A program made the position numbers and the translations under genes. DNA of 57,509 bases from Kordia algicida OT-1 (GTDB taxonomy: Bacteria; Bacteroidota; Bacteroidia; Flavobacteriales; Flavobacteriaceae): assembly GCF_000154725.1 (NCBI RefSeq), contig NZ_DS544873.1, positions 853,428-910,936 on the forward strand, written 5' to 3'. This document shows positions 27,257 through 35,889 of the stretch, in pieces. Numbering within the stretch: the stretch's first letter is position 1; each line of letters starts with the position of its first letter. The notes beneath the pieces are model-generated. The model made no database searches, was not told the DNA's origin, and saw only the letters and a list, made by a program, of their open reading frames with translations.

Positions 27257-28210
27257 ATGAAGTCAAAACACATATTCATAAGTACCATTGTAAAAAGGCT
27301 TTGTGTATTATTAGGTGGATTCACACTCTGTGTAAGCTGTTCAAATAATGATGAATTGGACAAGCCAACGCCAACAACGAGTACACCAACAACTCCTACA
27401 ACGCCATCAGAACCTGAGCCAATATCAGTAAATTATGCAGATATTAACTTTTCAAATTGGAAAGTTACACTTCCGGTAGATGAAAATAATAATGGAAAAC
27501 CTGACGAATATCAACCCGACGAATTAGTGAATTTTGGATACCAAACACTCGCGCCTGTACAACCATTTATGTATGATGATACAGAAGACGAGTCATTGGT
27601 TTTTTACACATACCCTGAAAGTTCTACGACAAATAGCTCGTATTCTCGTACAGAATTACGGGAATTAATCAATCCTTTAAACTCAAGAGAAAATTGGACA
27701 TTACTTGAAGGTGGAACGCTCAAAGGACGCTTAAAAGTTACAGACGTTTCAGAAAACACCAATTCAAGCGACACTTACCACAAAGTTATTGTAATGCAAA
27801 TTCACGGAATCATTTCCGAAGAAGACATGAATACCTTCAATTTCTCATCTAATAACGGACCACCATTAATTAAAATTTACTGGAAAGATGGTTACATCTG
27901 GTCACACAAAAAATCTCTAGTTGATGAAAGTACAAACGGCGACGATTTACTAGATACGTCGAGCAATACTTGGTATGACATCAAACAAAATCTTGGGTAT
28001 GTTGGTTATGAAGCATTTGACTTCAAAATAGAAGCTTCTGATGCAAAAATCGTCGTGACACTTAACAATGAATCCTCACACACATATGAAGACATTAGCT
28101 TAGAAAAATGGCCTTTTGAAAACTATTTCAAAGCAGGAAACTATCTAACAGCCACAGATGCCAACGCATATTCTTATGTAAAATATTACAACTTATACAT
28201 AACTCATTAA
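27257..28210 (+). CDS. PL7 family alginate lyase, lipoprotein
   Basis: A 317-residue lipoprotein (lipobox CVSC) with a T/P-rich linker at about residues 36-56. The PL7 beta-jelly-roll signatures are all present: SRTELREL (about 130), QIHG (Gln181-His183) and YFKAGNY (about 290). The catalytic His/Tyr and Arg/Gln positions are therefore intact. A QIH rather than QVH signature is associated in the family with polyguluronate or mixed-block cleavage. It cuts alginate by beta-elimination, giving unsaturated oligosaccharides, at the cell surface or in the periplasm. It has its own promoter with the palindromic operators and opens the alginate PUL. Confidence 0.9.
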   Translation: MKSKHIFISTIVKRLCVLLGGFTLCVSCSNNDELDKPTPTTSTPTTPTTPSEPEPISVNYADINFSNWKVTLPVDENNNGKPDEYQPDELVNFGYQTLAPVQPFMYDDTEDESLVFYTYPESSTTNSSYSRTELRELINPLNSRENWTLLEGGTLKGRLKVTDVSENTNSSDTYHKVIVMQIHGIISEEDMNTFNFSSNNGPPLIKIYWKDGYIWSHKKSLVDESTNGDDLLDTSSNTWYDIKQNLGYVGYEAFDFKIEASDAKIVVTLNNESSHTYEDISLEKWPFENYFKAGNYLTATDANAYSYVKYYNLYITH

Positions 28211-28220
28211 AAGCTACTAC

Positions 28221-28462
28221 ATGAAAATAGAATTACTTTTAATAATAGTACTTATTGTAAGTTTTGCAGAAACGCAAACAACACTTGCCATAAGTACAGG
28301 AACGAGAAAACCTTTTCAACGTTTGGATAGCAAATCGAGTTCAGTATATTCTCGTACTAATATGTTAGTCACAATAGCATTAATATTTCTAATCTTAATG
28401 GAATGTATATCGCTCAAATAGCGATAAATAATATGAGTGTAGCAAAAAAAATCAAAGAATAA
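28221..28462 (+). pseudogene. Remnant of a secreted protein: signal peptide joined to a frameshifted T9SS sorting domain
   Basis: The frame opened at 28221 encodes 66 residues: a hydrophobic signal-peptide-like start (MKIELLLIIVLIVSFAETQ) and then VYSRTNMLV, which resembles the 'VxVYxxxGxLV' part of a T9SS sorting domain, before it runs out of homology. In another + frame the following bases encode INISNLNGMYIAQIAINN and end SVAKKIKE with stop at 28460-28462, which is the expected second half of such a domain. So a frameshift falls near 28350-28375 and nearly all of the original passenger is missing. It lies 10 bp after the PL7 gene; the lost passenger could have been an exported lyase. The family call is from pattern only. 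Confidence 0.5.
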
Positions 28463-28567
28463 TTTCAAACAGTACTAGCAGCTTCTGTTTTCATGAAAAT
28501 ATCTGCAGAAGCTTTTTATAATTTTAATTTCACAACCGAAAAAAGTCATTATCAAACAAAATATCAT

Positions 28568-29119
28568 ATGAGATTCAAAATATCCACATCAGTTTTCCCT
28601 TTTTACTTAGTAATGATAAGCTTCCTTTTACTATGTAATTCATGTGCTGATACTAAAAAACAAAACACAGAAAATAAAACAGAAAAAATAGCAGAAAATG
28701 GTAATGCCAATGATGTCATACCAATCTTTCAACACTGGAATTTAATCTTGGGTGATGGTTCTAACGTAGGAAAAGCTACAGATTATGAAAACAAAGATTT
28801 CTTTTATACTGAAAATGACGAAAAAGGAGATTGGGTAGTATTCAAATCACCAAATGCGGGAAACACACACGGAACTTCCAACAATACCAGAACCGAATTG
28901 GCACAACTAAAAAAATGGTCGCCAACAACAGATGCAAAAATGAACGCCACGTTAAAAGTGATGAATGTCTCAACAACAGGTGATGCGCGTGTGGCAGCAA
29001 CATATTCAGTAGTAGTTGGTCAAATTCATAGTGCAGACGGACATGAAAATGAACCACTTAAAAAATATTTTACAAAAATTCCCAGGTCATACCAAAGGTT
29101 CAGTTTTTTGGAATTATGA
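28568..29119 (+). CDS. Tandem PL7 alginate lyase lipoprotein, 5' part (frame broken near 29060-29078)
   Basis: From the ATG at 28568 the protein starts with a lipoprotein signal peptide (lipobox LLLCNSC) and a K/E/N-rich linker, then a PL7 domain with NTRTEL and VGQIHS. A start 75 bp upstream would put hydrophilic residues before the signal peptide and is rejected. After ENEPLK the frame leaves homology and stops at 29119. The PL7 sequence continues in the frame that ends at 30632. Compared with the second PL7 copy of the same protein, the A runs at 29060-29065 and 29074-29078 differ in length (6 and 5, against 5 and 6 counted in the copy), giving the net shift. Repaired, the gene would encode about 688 residues. 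Confidence 0.75.
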   Translation: MRFKISTSVFPFYLVMISFLLLCNSCADTKKQNTENKTEKIAENGNANDVIPIFQHWNLILGDGSNVGKATDYENKDFFYTENDEKGDWVVFKSPNAGNTHGTSNNTRTELAQLKKWSPTTDAKMNATLKVMNVSTTGDARVAATYSVVVGQIHSADGHENEPLKKYFTKIPRSYQRFSFLEL

Positions 29120-30632
29120 AATCAATACCGCAGGAGACGACAATTCAAAAAGATGGGATTATTCTTATCCAATTTGGGGTTATGACTTTTCTGTAGTCGG
29201 AACAGATAAAAATACATATCCACCTGAACCAGAAGACGGAATTGCTTTAGGGGAAGAATTCAGTTATGAAGTTAAAGTAAAAGATGGTATTATGCACCTT
29301 ACATTTTCAAGTGAAGGACACGAAACCAAAACCTTTACTAAAAATCTGATCGCTTCCGAATATACCAAAGATTCAGACATTCCGAAACAGGTTCAAAATT
29401 TATTTGTGCCCATAGGTCAAGATGGTGTTGAACGAGTAAAAGCGTATGCAGGTGAGGGACTTTTCTTCAAATTAGGTTGTTACAATCAAACAAACGGGAA
29501 AGATCCTAAAGTAAACAAAGTTTGGTGTTCTGGAGCAGAAACCTATGGTGGAGACATTACCAAACAGTATGCTGATGGAAATTATGCTGAAGTTTGGTTT
29601 AAATCTGCAAGTATTGAAATCAGCGATGATGCAATCTCTAATGAAGGATATTTCAAAGCAAACGATGGTTTAAGCAAAAAAATAGTATATCCAAATGAGG
29701 TTATTCCTTTTATGGATAAATTCAAAATCTTAATGGGTGATGGAACTAATGAAGATAATCTTATCAACTTTCAAGATGAAAACTTTTTTTACACTGTAAT
29801 TGATGGAACCAGACGTTGGGTAGTTTACAAAACACCAAACTCAGGAGTTACCTCAAAAAATTCAAGCAATACAAGAACAGAATTACATGAAAAACGTGAA
29901 TGGACACCAGAAGAAGGTGGAAAACTCACGGGTACTTGTAAAGTAATGCAAGTTTCAGTCTCTGGTGATGCTAGAGTTGCAGCTTCTTACGCTACAGTAG
30001 TAGGACAAATTCATAGTGGAGAAGGACATGAAAACGAACCACTAAAAATATTTTACAAAAAATTCCCAGGACATACCAAAGGTTCTGTCTTTTGGAACTA
30101 CGAAATAAACACTGCGGGTGATGACAACTCAGGACGTTGGGATTATTCCACTGCCGTTTGGGGAAATGACATGTCAGTCATCGGAAAAACCAAAGATGAT
30201 TACCCTGCAGAACCTAAAGATGGAATCGAACTAGGAGAAGAATTCAGTTATGAGGTAAACGTGTATAAAGGTATCATGTATCTCACGTTTAAGAGTGAAG
30301 GTCACGAAACCAAAACATTCACTAAAAACCTTATCAAATCTGAATATGTAAATAAATCAGACATACCAACACAAGTACAAAAACTATTTGTACCCATTGG
30401 ACAAGATGGAACCGAGCGTGCTACTGCCTACAGTGGAGAACTAGGGTATTTTAAGCAAGGAGCATACAATCAAACTAACGGGAAAAGTCCTGAAAAAAAT
30501 ATGGTTTGGTGTGCAGGAGCAGAAACCTATGGAGGCGATATTGCTAAGCAATACGAAAATGGTTGTTACACAGAAGTATGGTTTAGAGAAGCAACGGTAG
30601 GACTTGGAACGCCACCAGCAACTCATAAGTAA
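29016..30632 (+). CDS. Tandem PL7 alginate lyase, 3' part: rest of domain 1 and complete domain 2
   Basis: This open frame holds real homology from about 29068 (KFPGHTKGSVFWNYEINTAG) to the stop at 30632. It contains the C-terminal half of the first PL7 domain, ending with an NQTNGKDPKVNKVWCSGAETYG segment, then a full second PL7 domain (residues about 235-535: SSNTRTELHE, VGQIHSGEGHENEP, YFKQGAYNQTNGKSP). The two domains are close paralogues. The ATG at 29016 is only the first in the frame, not a likely natural start, since it lacks a signal peptide. As written, a functional protein would need the frameshift repaired. Two catalytic domains may raise processivity or widen specificity on alginate. 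Confidence 0.75.
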   Translation: MVKFIVQTDMKMNHLKNILQKFPGHTKGSVFWNYEINTAGDDNSKRWDYSYPIWGYDFSVVGTDKNTYPPEPEDGIALGEEFSYEVKVKDGIMHLTFSSEGHETKTFTKNLIASEYTKDSDIPKQVQNLFVPIGQDGVERVKAYAGEGLFFKLGCYNQTNGKDPKVNKVWCSGAETYGGDITKQYADGNYAEVWFKSASIEISDDAISNEGYFKANDGLSKKIVYPNEVIPFMDKFKILMGDGTNEDNLINFQDENFFYTVIDGTRRWVVYKTPNSGVTSKNSSNTRTELHEKREWTPEEGGKLTGTCKVMQVSVSGDARVAASYATVVGQIHSGEGHENEPLKIFYKKFPGHTKGSVFWNYEINTAGDDNSGRWDYSTAVWGNDMSVIGKTKDDYPAEPKDGIELGEEFSYEVNVYKGIMYLTFKSEGHETKTFTKNLIKSEYVNKSDIPTQVQKLFVPIGQDGTERATAYSGELGYFKQGAYNQTNGKSPEKNMVWCAGAETYGGDIAKQYENGCYTEVWFREATVGLGTPPATHK

Positions 30633-30740
30633 TAATGAATGAGTTAAGAGTTAAAAAGTGATGAGTTTCATTAACCAACAACTAATAAGCGACAACGGAG
30701 CAAAGCAAACAATCAACAAACAACAAAAAACAATACAGAA

Positions 30741-31088
30741 ATGAAAACATTTGGAGCAAGCAAAGAATTTATACTAGACAAAGACCTTGAATGGGAAGTT
30801 GTAGGCGAAGGTATAAAACGCAAAATTATGGGATATGATGATAAAATCATGCTCGTTAAAGTGCATTTTGACAAAGGAGGAATAGGGTACAAGCACGAAC
30901 ACTACCACAGTCAGGTTACCTATGTTGAAAGTGGAACATTCGAATTTTCAATAGGAGAAGAAACACGTGTTGTAAAAGGAGGTGATACTGTGTACATTCC
31001 GCCACACGTATTACACGGAGCTATCTGCACAGAAGAAGGCATTTTAATAGACGTTTTTAGTCCAATACGAGAAGATTTTATGGAATAA
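30741..31088 (+). CDS. kdgF: KdgF-like cupin, converts unsaturated uronate to linear keto sugar
   Basis: A 115-residue single-domain cupin. Metal ligands are visible in HEHYHSQ (first cupin motif) and in PPHVLHG (second motif), with GGDTVYIPP between. KdgF proteins speed the ring opening of 4,5-unsaturated monouronates, made by alginate or pectate lyases, to 4-deoxy-L-erythro-5-hexoseulose uronate (DEH). Location between PL7 lyases and SusC supports alginate. No signal peptide, so cytoplasmic. The 108-bp gap before it contains only low-complexity CAACAA-like sequence. Confidence 0.85.
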   Translation: MKTFGASKEFILDKDLEWEVVGEGIKRKIMGYDDKIMLVKVHFDKGGIGYKHEHYHSQVTYVESGTFEFSIGEETRVVKGGDTVYIPPHVLHGAICTEEGILIDVFSPIREDFME

Positions 31089-31133
31089 AAAGTAAAAAAA
31101 ATTAACAATTATTTAATAAAATTTACGAAAACG

Positions 31134-31185
31134 TTGTAAATCTCAAAAAAATACATATATTTGGTAAACCAATCTGGTTAACCAA
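31134..31185 (+). promoter_or_regulatory. susC promoter with double palindromic operator
   Basis: TTG (31134-31136), 19 bases, TATATTTG (31156-31163) forms a canonical Bacteroidota promoter. The operator palindromes TTGGTAAACCAA (31161-31172) and TGGTTAACCA (31175-31184) overlap the -7 box and start region exactly as at 27226. The transcript would start near 31170, giving an unusually long leader of about 200 nt before the susC ATG. This leader contains the hairpin and conserved element listed next. Confidence 0.8.
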
Positions 31186-31198
31186 TTTTTTAGCCACA

Positions 31199-31290
31199 AA
31201 AAAAGGACAGGTGCACGCCTATCCTTTTTGGAATATTACTTCTTTGGAGGGAAGTAAAATTATACATAATTACTTGTAGTAACATGCATA
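31199..31290 (+). promoter_or_regulatory. Structured susC leader with conserved GGAGGGAAGTAA element
   Basis: A terminator-like hairpin (A-rich/GGA-c-AGG at 31200-31211, loop TGCACG, CCT-a-TCC/T5 at 31218-31229) is followed by a second possible stem (TTACTTC 31236-31242 with GAAGTAA 31251-31257) whose loop and right arm hold TGGAGGGAAGTAA (31245-31257), then CATGCA at 31283. The same 13-mer, the following TTATACA, a TGCACG hairpin loop and CATGCA reappear in order in the leader of the uronate transporter at 38526-38605. Two import genes of one pathway sharing a leader element suggests a post-transcriptional control site or an attenuator. Function unknown; a known Rfam family has not been excluded. 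Confidence 0.5.
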
Positions 31291-31372
31291 TTGCAAAAAT
31301 ACAAAAAAAATGGCAGTAGCAGTAAAGCTTTAAGTAATTAGTAGAATATTAACTAATTAAAAAAACCTAATT

Positions 31373-32350
31373 ATGAATTTAAAAACAAAGCTTACCTGTA
31401 TTGTAATGCTTCTCTTGTGCATTTCAATGTACGCACAGGAGTCCTATCTCCTTAAGGGAAAAGTAGTTGACAAAGCAGACAACCAACCTATTCCTGGTGC
31501 AAACGTTCAGGTGGTTAAAACATCAAAAGGTACTACTACAGATTTTGATGGTAATTATCAAATTTCAGTAACAAAAGGTGATGTATTACAATTCTCTTAT
31601 GTTGGTTATGCTTCACAAACAGTTATTATTGATGCTCAAAAAACGATAAACATTACGTTAGTTGAAGATGCAAGTGCTTTAGATGAAGTAGTTGTAATTG
31701 GATATGGAACACAAAAGAAAAGCAACCTTACTGGTGCAATGTCTACATTAAGTGTAGAAAAGAAAGGATTAGATAAGATAGCTGTTTCCAGATTAGACGA
31801 TGCGCTTGTTGGGCAAGTAGCAGGTTTAAATGTTGCAGCTACAGAAGGTGAAGCAGGTTCAGATCCAACCATTCGTATTCGTGGTGTCGGTTCCTTAAAT
31901 GGAGATTCTGCTCCATTAATTGTAATTGACGGATTGGTAGTAGATAGCGATTTTCTTGGAAACTTAGATATGAACGAAGTACAAACGTTTGACATTCTCA
32001 AAGACGCGGCTTCTACATCAATATATGGTTCTCGTGGTGCAAATGGTGTAATCCAAATCACAACAAAACAAGGTAAAGAAGGTAAAACATCATTTTCTTA
32101 CAACTCTTTCTTTGGTTTTAAAGAAGCAAGACAAAGTGACGATTACTACTTCACAGTAGCAGAAACTGTTGCTGCAGAACGTGCTGCAACAGGAACACTT
32201 TCCAACAGAACAGCTTACAAGCAATTACTTACACAAACAACTGGTATTGACAGAGACTGGCAAGACGTAATCTTTGACGTGGAACTATTACAACGCATTC
32301 ATTTAATGCTCGTGGAGGAAACAAAAACACAAAATTTAGCGCTTCCTTAG
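31373..32350 (+). CDS. susC: SusC/RagA TonB-dependent transporter, N-terminal part (frame broken)
   Basis: The 325 residues contain a Sec signal peptide (MYAQE), a carboxypeptidase-regulatory-like domain (LLKGKVVDKADNQPIPGANV, FSYVGY), the SusC signature VVVIGYGTQKKSNLTGA and the TonB plug (RIRGVGSLNGD, GSRGANGVIQI). Homology is lost after WQDVIF: the correct continuation (GTITTHSFNARGGN) lies in another frame starting at 32281. The product imports alginate oligosaccharides through the outer membrane with SusD. The gene has the operator-controlled promoter about 200 bp upstream. Symbol used in the generic sense. Confidence 0.85.
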   Translation: MNLKTKLTCIVMLLLCISMYAQESYLLKGKVVDKADNQPIPGANVQVVKTSKGTTTDFDGNYQISVTKGDVLQFSYVGYASQTVIIDAQKTINITLVEDASALDEVVVIGYGTQKKSNLTGAMSTLSVEKKGLDKIAVSRLDDALVGQVAGLNVAATEGEAGSDPTIRIRGVGSLNGDSAPLIVIDGLVVDSDFLGNLDMNEVQTFDILKDAASTSIYGSRGANGVIQITTKQGKEGKTSFSYNSFFGFKEARQSDDYYFTVAETVAAERAATGTLSNRTAYKQLLTQTTGIDRDWQDVIFDVELLQRIHLMLVEETKTQNLALP

Positions 32351-32476
32351 ATACAATCATGATGAAGTGTTTTACTTACAGACGATTACAAACGTTACAA
32401 TGCGAGATAAATAGATACAAACTAAGTGACAAAATAAATTAGGGTAACTTGCGCCATCTACACAAGAAGAAGACGT

Positions 32477-34420
32477 TTGATGGTCTACACACGATATTTA
32501 AGACAAACGCCGTGGTTGCCTTTATACCACGATGCCAATTCAATTCAGTTTGTGGATACCGCAACGTATCCAAACGTTCAAATTGGAGATTATGCCATTC
32601 AAAGACACTTCGATAATTATGATTTATTTGGTGATGGTTCTGTTTTACAAGACATCAGTAACACATCTAACACAAACCCAGCGGCAAAAGTACTAGAGCG
32701 CGATCGTAACGATTACAAATTTAAACTAGCAGGACTTTTTTATGGTGAGTATAAAATCATTGATGGTTTACGATTCAGAGCTACCTTAGGAGGTGATTAC
32801 CAAAACACATTTAGAAATAGATGGCAAGGTGTTCGATCTAACAGAAATGGTGCTTCGGCAGCAAGTTATTTTGAATCTAACGAAAACAGAATTCACACAC
32901 TATCAGAAGGATATTTTACATACGATAAAGCTTTTGGTGAGCATACGTTCAATGTAGTTCTTGGAGCATCAGCTGAAAAGTGGGAATGGCAAGGAGACAG
33001 CGCACTCGGATCTGGTTATACATCAGATTTAGTTCAAACGCTAAGTGCAGCTACTGTTTTAAATGAAATTACCTCATACAAATACGAAGAAGGATTCTCC
33101 TCTTTCTTTGCAAGAGTAAACTATTCTTACGAAGACAAATACTTAGCATCTTTAAGCTTTAGACGCGATGGTAGTTCAATCTTCGGTGTAGATAATAAAT
33201 ATGGTAATTTCCCTTCTGCTTCGGTAGGTTGGGTAGTATCGCAAGAAGATTTCTTGAGTGAAAGCGAATTATTAAGCTCATTGAAACTAAGAGCAAGTTT
33301 CGGAGTTACTGGTAACAAAGATATTGACACAGGAAGCAATCTTACAGATTTATATCCTTCAATATCATTACTTGGAACAGACAATTACAACTCACAAGCA
33401 GCTTTTGTAGCGTTAAACATTGCAAATCCTGAATTACAGTGGGAAAGATTAATAGAATTTAACCCAGGAATCGATTTCGGATTTTTTAACAACAAAATTA
33501 CAGGTTCTGTAGATTACTACACAAGAACGAGTGACCAACTCTTACTATTCAATCCAGTTGCATCTTCAACAGGTTTTTCTGCAGCATTAGAAAACTTAGG
33601 AGAAGTGAGAAACTCAGGAATTGAATTAGAAGTTACTTCAAGAAACGTTTCTACAGAAGATTTCAGATGGGGAACAACATTAATTGCTTCTCACAATAAA
33701 AATGAATTATTAGACTTTGCAGACTCTAACGGACAAATTCAAAATGTAGACAGTAAAAGAGCTGCAGAATGGATCAACCTCGTAGGAAACCCTATTTCAT
33801 CATACTACGGTTGGGTTGTAGATCGTGACATTCCTTTAGAATTTATCAATGATCCATACCATCCAGCTGGTGGACAAGCACAAGACGTATATGTAAAAGA
33901 TTTAAATGGTGACGGACTTATTGATGATGATGACAAAACGATTCTTGGGAATCCTTATCCAGACTTAGTATGGAGTATCACAAACAATTTCAGATACAAA
34001 GATTTCGATCTAAGCTTCATGTTTCAAGGAAGTCATGGTGCTGAAATACGTAACATGGGAGACCAATACTTGTTCAACCACTTTAACAGTGGGCAAGATT
34101 TTAATACGGCTACAACGCCAGACCAAGGTTTCATCAAAGAAAAAATCTTTACAGATGCCATCATTCAGGATGCAAGTTACATTGCACTCCGTAACCTAAC
34201 AATTGGTTACAATCTTCCTGAAGACATCGCTAACAGATTTGGAGCATCATCATTCAGGCTCTATGCAACAGGTCAAAATCTGCTCTATTTTACGGCGAGT
34301 GATTACACAGGTTTCAATCCAGAATCTATCAACGATACAAGTGCAACAACATATGGTTATCAGCGTGCTGGTTCACCAATATTTAGCACAATATCATTAG
34401 GGTTAAACTTACAATTTTAA
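32477..34420 (+). CDS. susC: SusC/RagA TonB-dependent transporter, C-terminal beta-barrel part
   Basis: This 647-residue frame carries the rest of the 22-strand barrel (YLRQTPWLPLYHDAN, RRDGSSIFGVDNKYGNFPSASVGW, SFGVTGN, SVDYYTRTSDQLL) and ends in a typical barrel terminus (ISLGLNLQF). The ATG at 32477 is just the first in frame, not a natural start. Between 32281 and about 32515 the expected SusC protein can be followed in pieces in three frames, with about ten apparent single-base losses, mostly beside homopolymers. If repaired, one gene of about 1015 residues results. Treated here as part two of the same transporter. Confidence 0.85.
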   Translation: MMVYTRYLRQTPWLPLYHDANSIQFVDTATYPNVQIGDYAIQRHFDNYDLFGDGSVLQDISNTSNTNPAAKVLERDRNDYKFKLAGLFYGEYKIIDGLRFRATLGGDYQNTFRNRWQGVRSNRNGASAASYFESNENRIHTLSEGYFTYDKAFGEHTFNVVLGASAEKWEWQGDSALGSGYTSDLVQTLSAATVLNEITSYKYEEGFSSFFARVNYSYEDKYLASLSFRRDGSSIFGVDNKYGNFPSASVGWVVSQEDFLSESELLSSLKLRASFGVTGNKDIDTGSNLTDLYPSISLLGTDNYNSQAAFVALNIANPELQWERLIEFNPGIDFGFFNNKITGSVDYYTRTSDQLLLFNPVASSTGFSAALENLGEVRNSGIELEVTSRNVSTEDFRWGTTLIASHNKNELLDFADSNGQIQNVDSKRAAEWINLVGNPISSYYGWVVDRDIPLEFINDPYHPAGGQAQDVYVKDLNGDGLIDDDDKTILGNPYPDLVWSITNNFRYKDFDLSFMFQGSHGAEIRNMGDQYLFNHFNSGQDFNTATTPDQGFIKEKIFTDAIIQDASYIALRNLTIGYNLPEDIANRFGASSFRLYATGQNLLYFTASDYTGFNPESINDTSATTYGYQRAGSPIFSTISLGLNLQF

Positions 34421-34446
34421 TACACCATTACTAAAAACATTTAATT

Positions 34447-35871
34447 ATGAAACAATTAAAATATATAGGTTTTTTGATGTTAGCAGTGATAAGTCTTCAA
34501 TCTTGTCACAAAGACCTCTTAGAACCAATTCCAGAAGCAGCCGTAAGTAGTGAAAACTACTTTCTAAACGATCAACAAATTGAAACTGGTGTTATTGCTA
34601 TTTACGATGCAATACAAGGAGTAAATTCTACAAATTTAAATGACAATCGTGGTATACAACACGAATATTACGTAACTGAAATGCGTAGTGACAATACCAG
34701 AACTAAAAATCAAGAAGGTGAAGCAGCTCAATTTGAAAGCTATGCAATTACACCAAATAACGGTATTGTAGAAAACTATTACAGAAGCTGTTACAGTACG
34801 ATCTTTAGATCTAATTTAGTATTAGAAAACCTCGCAAATGCCTCTGAAACAATGGCGCCTATCTTTGAAGGTGAAGCAAAATTTGCAAGAGCTTACAGTT
34901 ATTTTAACTTAGTACGCCTTTTTGGAGATGTTCCTTTAATAGATAGAACAATCACGCCACAAGACGACGAAATTGCCTTCACAAGAGTGGCTACAGCTAC
35001 CATTTACGATTTAATTGTGAGTGACTTAGAAACTGCCGCTGCAAATCTTAGTAATGGTGAGTACACAAGAGCTTCAAAAGCTGCTGCAGAAGCACTATTA
35101 GCAAAAGTACATCTAACATTAGGAAATTATCTTGAAGCACAAATTCTTTGCGAAAATGTAATGGGATATGGGTATACCTTGGAGCCAAACTTCAACGACA
35201 TCTTTTACAATGAAGGAAACAACGAAGTTATTTTTGTAATTGCATACACACAAGGTATAGAGGCTGATAGTCAAGATTTCTCTGCAGAATTTATGAATGG
35301 TGTAGGGCGTACAGTAGGTGTAAACTACGTAACAGAAGATGCTGCTGCATTCTTAGATGCTAACGGAGGAAACAGAACAGAATTCTCATACCGAATCGAT
35401 CCATTACAACCAACACAAAGACAAGTTGTAAAATATTTACCAAATGGTGAAGATGGCGGAGCCAATGGAAACGTATTTGCATCAGATGCTACTTTATCAG
35501 GTAATGACTGGGTTGTAATCAGATATGCAGATGTATTATTAATGCATGTAGAAGCGATCTTGGCTGGCGGTCAAGAAACGACAAACATGGCTGCAATAAC
35601 ATCTTTCCAAACAGTAAGAGACAGAGCAGGCTTAACAGACGCAGTAACTTCTATTACAAAACAAGAATTGTTAAATGAAAGACGCGCAGAATTAGCCTTT
35701 GAAAATCAACGTTTATTTGATCTAATCCGTTTTGGAGAAGCACAAAATGTATTGTCAGACCTCTCAACAGCAAACAATTACTCGTTTACGGCAACAGATT
35801 TATTATTACCAATTCCACAACGTGAAATAAATCTTAGTAATGGTATAATGACTCAAAATCCTGGTTACTAA
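34447..35871 (+). CDS. susD: SusD/RagB family alginate-binding lipoprotein
   Basis: A 474-residue lipoprotein (lipobox SLQSC) with the SusD fold: early EPIPEAAVSSENYF, the TPR-like helices including AKFARAYSYFNLVRLFGDVPL, the C-terminal ELLNERRAELAFENQRLFDLIRFG (long conserved region) and the final LPIPQREINLSNGIMTQNPGY. It follows the SusC gene by 26 bp and forms the lid of the transporter, delivering oligosaccharides. Substrate alginate is inferred from the surrounding PL7 and DEH-pathway genes. The sequence appears complete and undisturbed, unlike susC. Confidence 0.9.
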   Translation: MKQLKYIGFLMLAVISLQSCHKDLLEPIPEAAVSSENYFLNDQQIETGVIAIYDAIQGVNSTNLNDNRGIQHEYYVTEMRSDNTRTKNQEGEAAQFESYAITPNNGIVENYYRSCYSTIFRSNLVLENLANASETMAPIFEGEAKFARAYSYFNLVRLFGDVPLIDRTITPQDDEIAFTRVATATIYDLIVSDLETAAANLSNGEYTRASKAAAEALLAKVHLTLGNYLEAQILCENVMGYGYTLEPNFNDIFYNEGNNEVIFVIAYTQGIEADSQDFSAEFMNGVGRTVGVNYVTEDAAAFLDANGGNRTEFSYRIDPLQPTQRQVVKYLPNGEDGGANGNVFASDATLSGNDWVVIRYADVLLMHVEAILAGGQETTNMAAITSFQTVRDRAGLTDAVTSITKQELLNERRAELAFENQRLFDLIRFGEAQNVLSDLSTANNYSFTATDLLLPIPQREINLSNGIMTQNPGY

Positions 35872-35889
35872 AACTAAAAAAGATACATT

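Noticed and set aside
28221-28421. The 66-codon frame as a novel small membrane protein
   Set aside because: The downstream sequence in another frame completes a T9SS sorting-domain pattern, which fits a remnant better than a new gene.
29060-29078. Programmed ribosomal frameshift in the tandem PL7 gene
   Set aside because: The needed shift is +1 (or -2) and no canonical slippery heptamer for -1 shifting fits; homopolymer indel is simpler.
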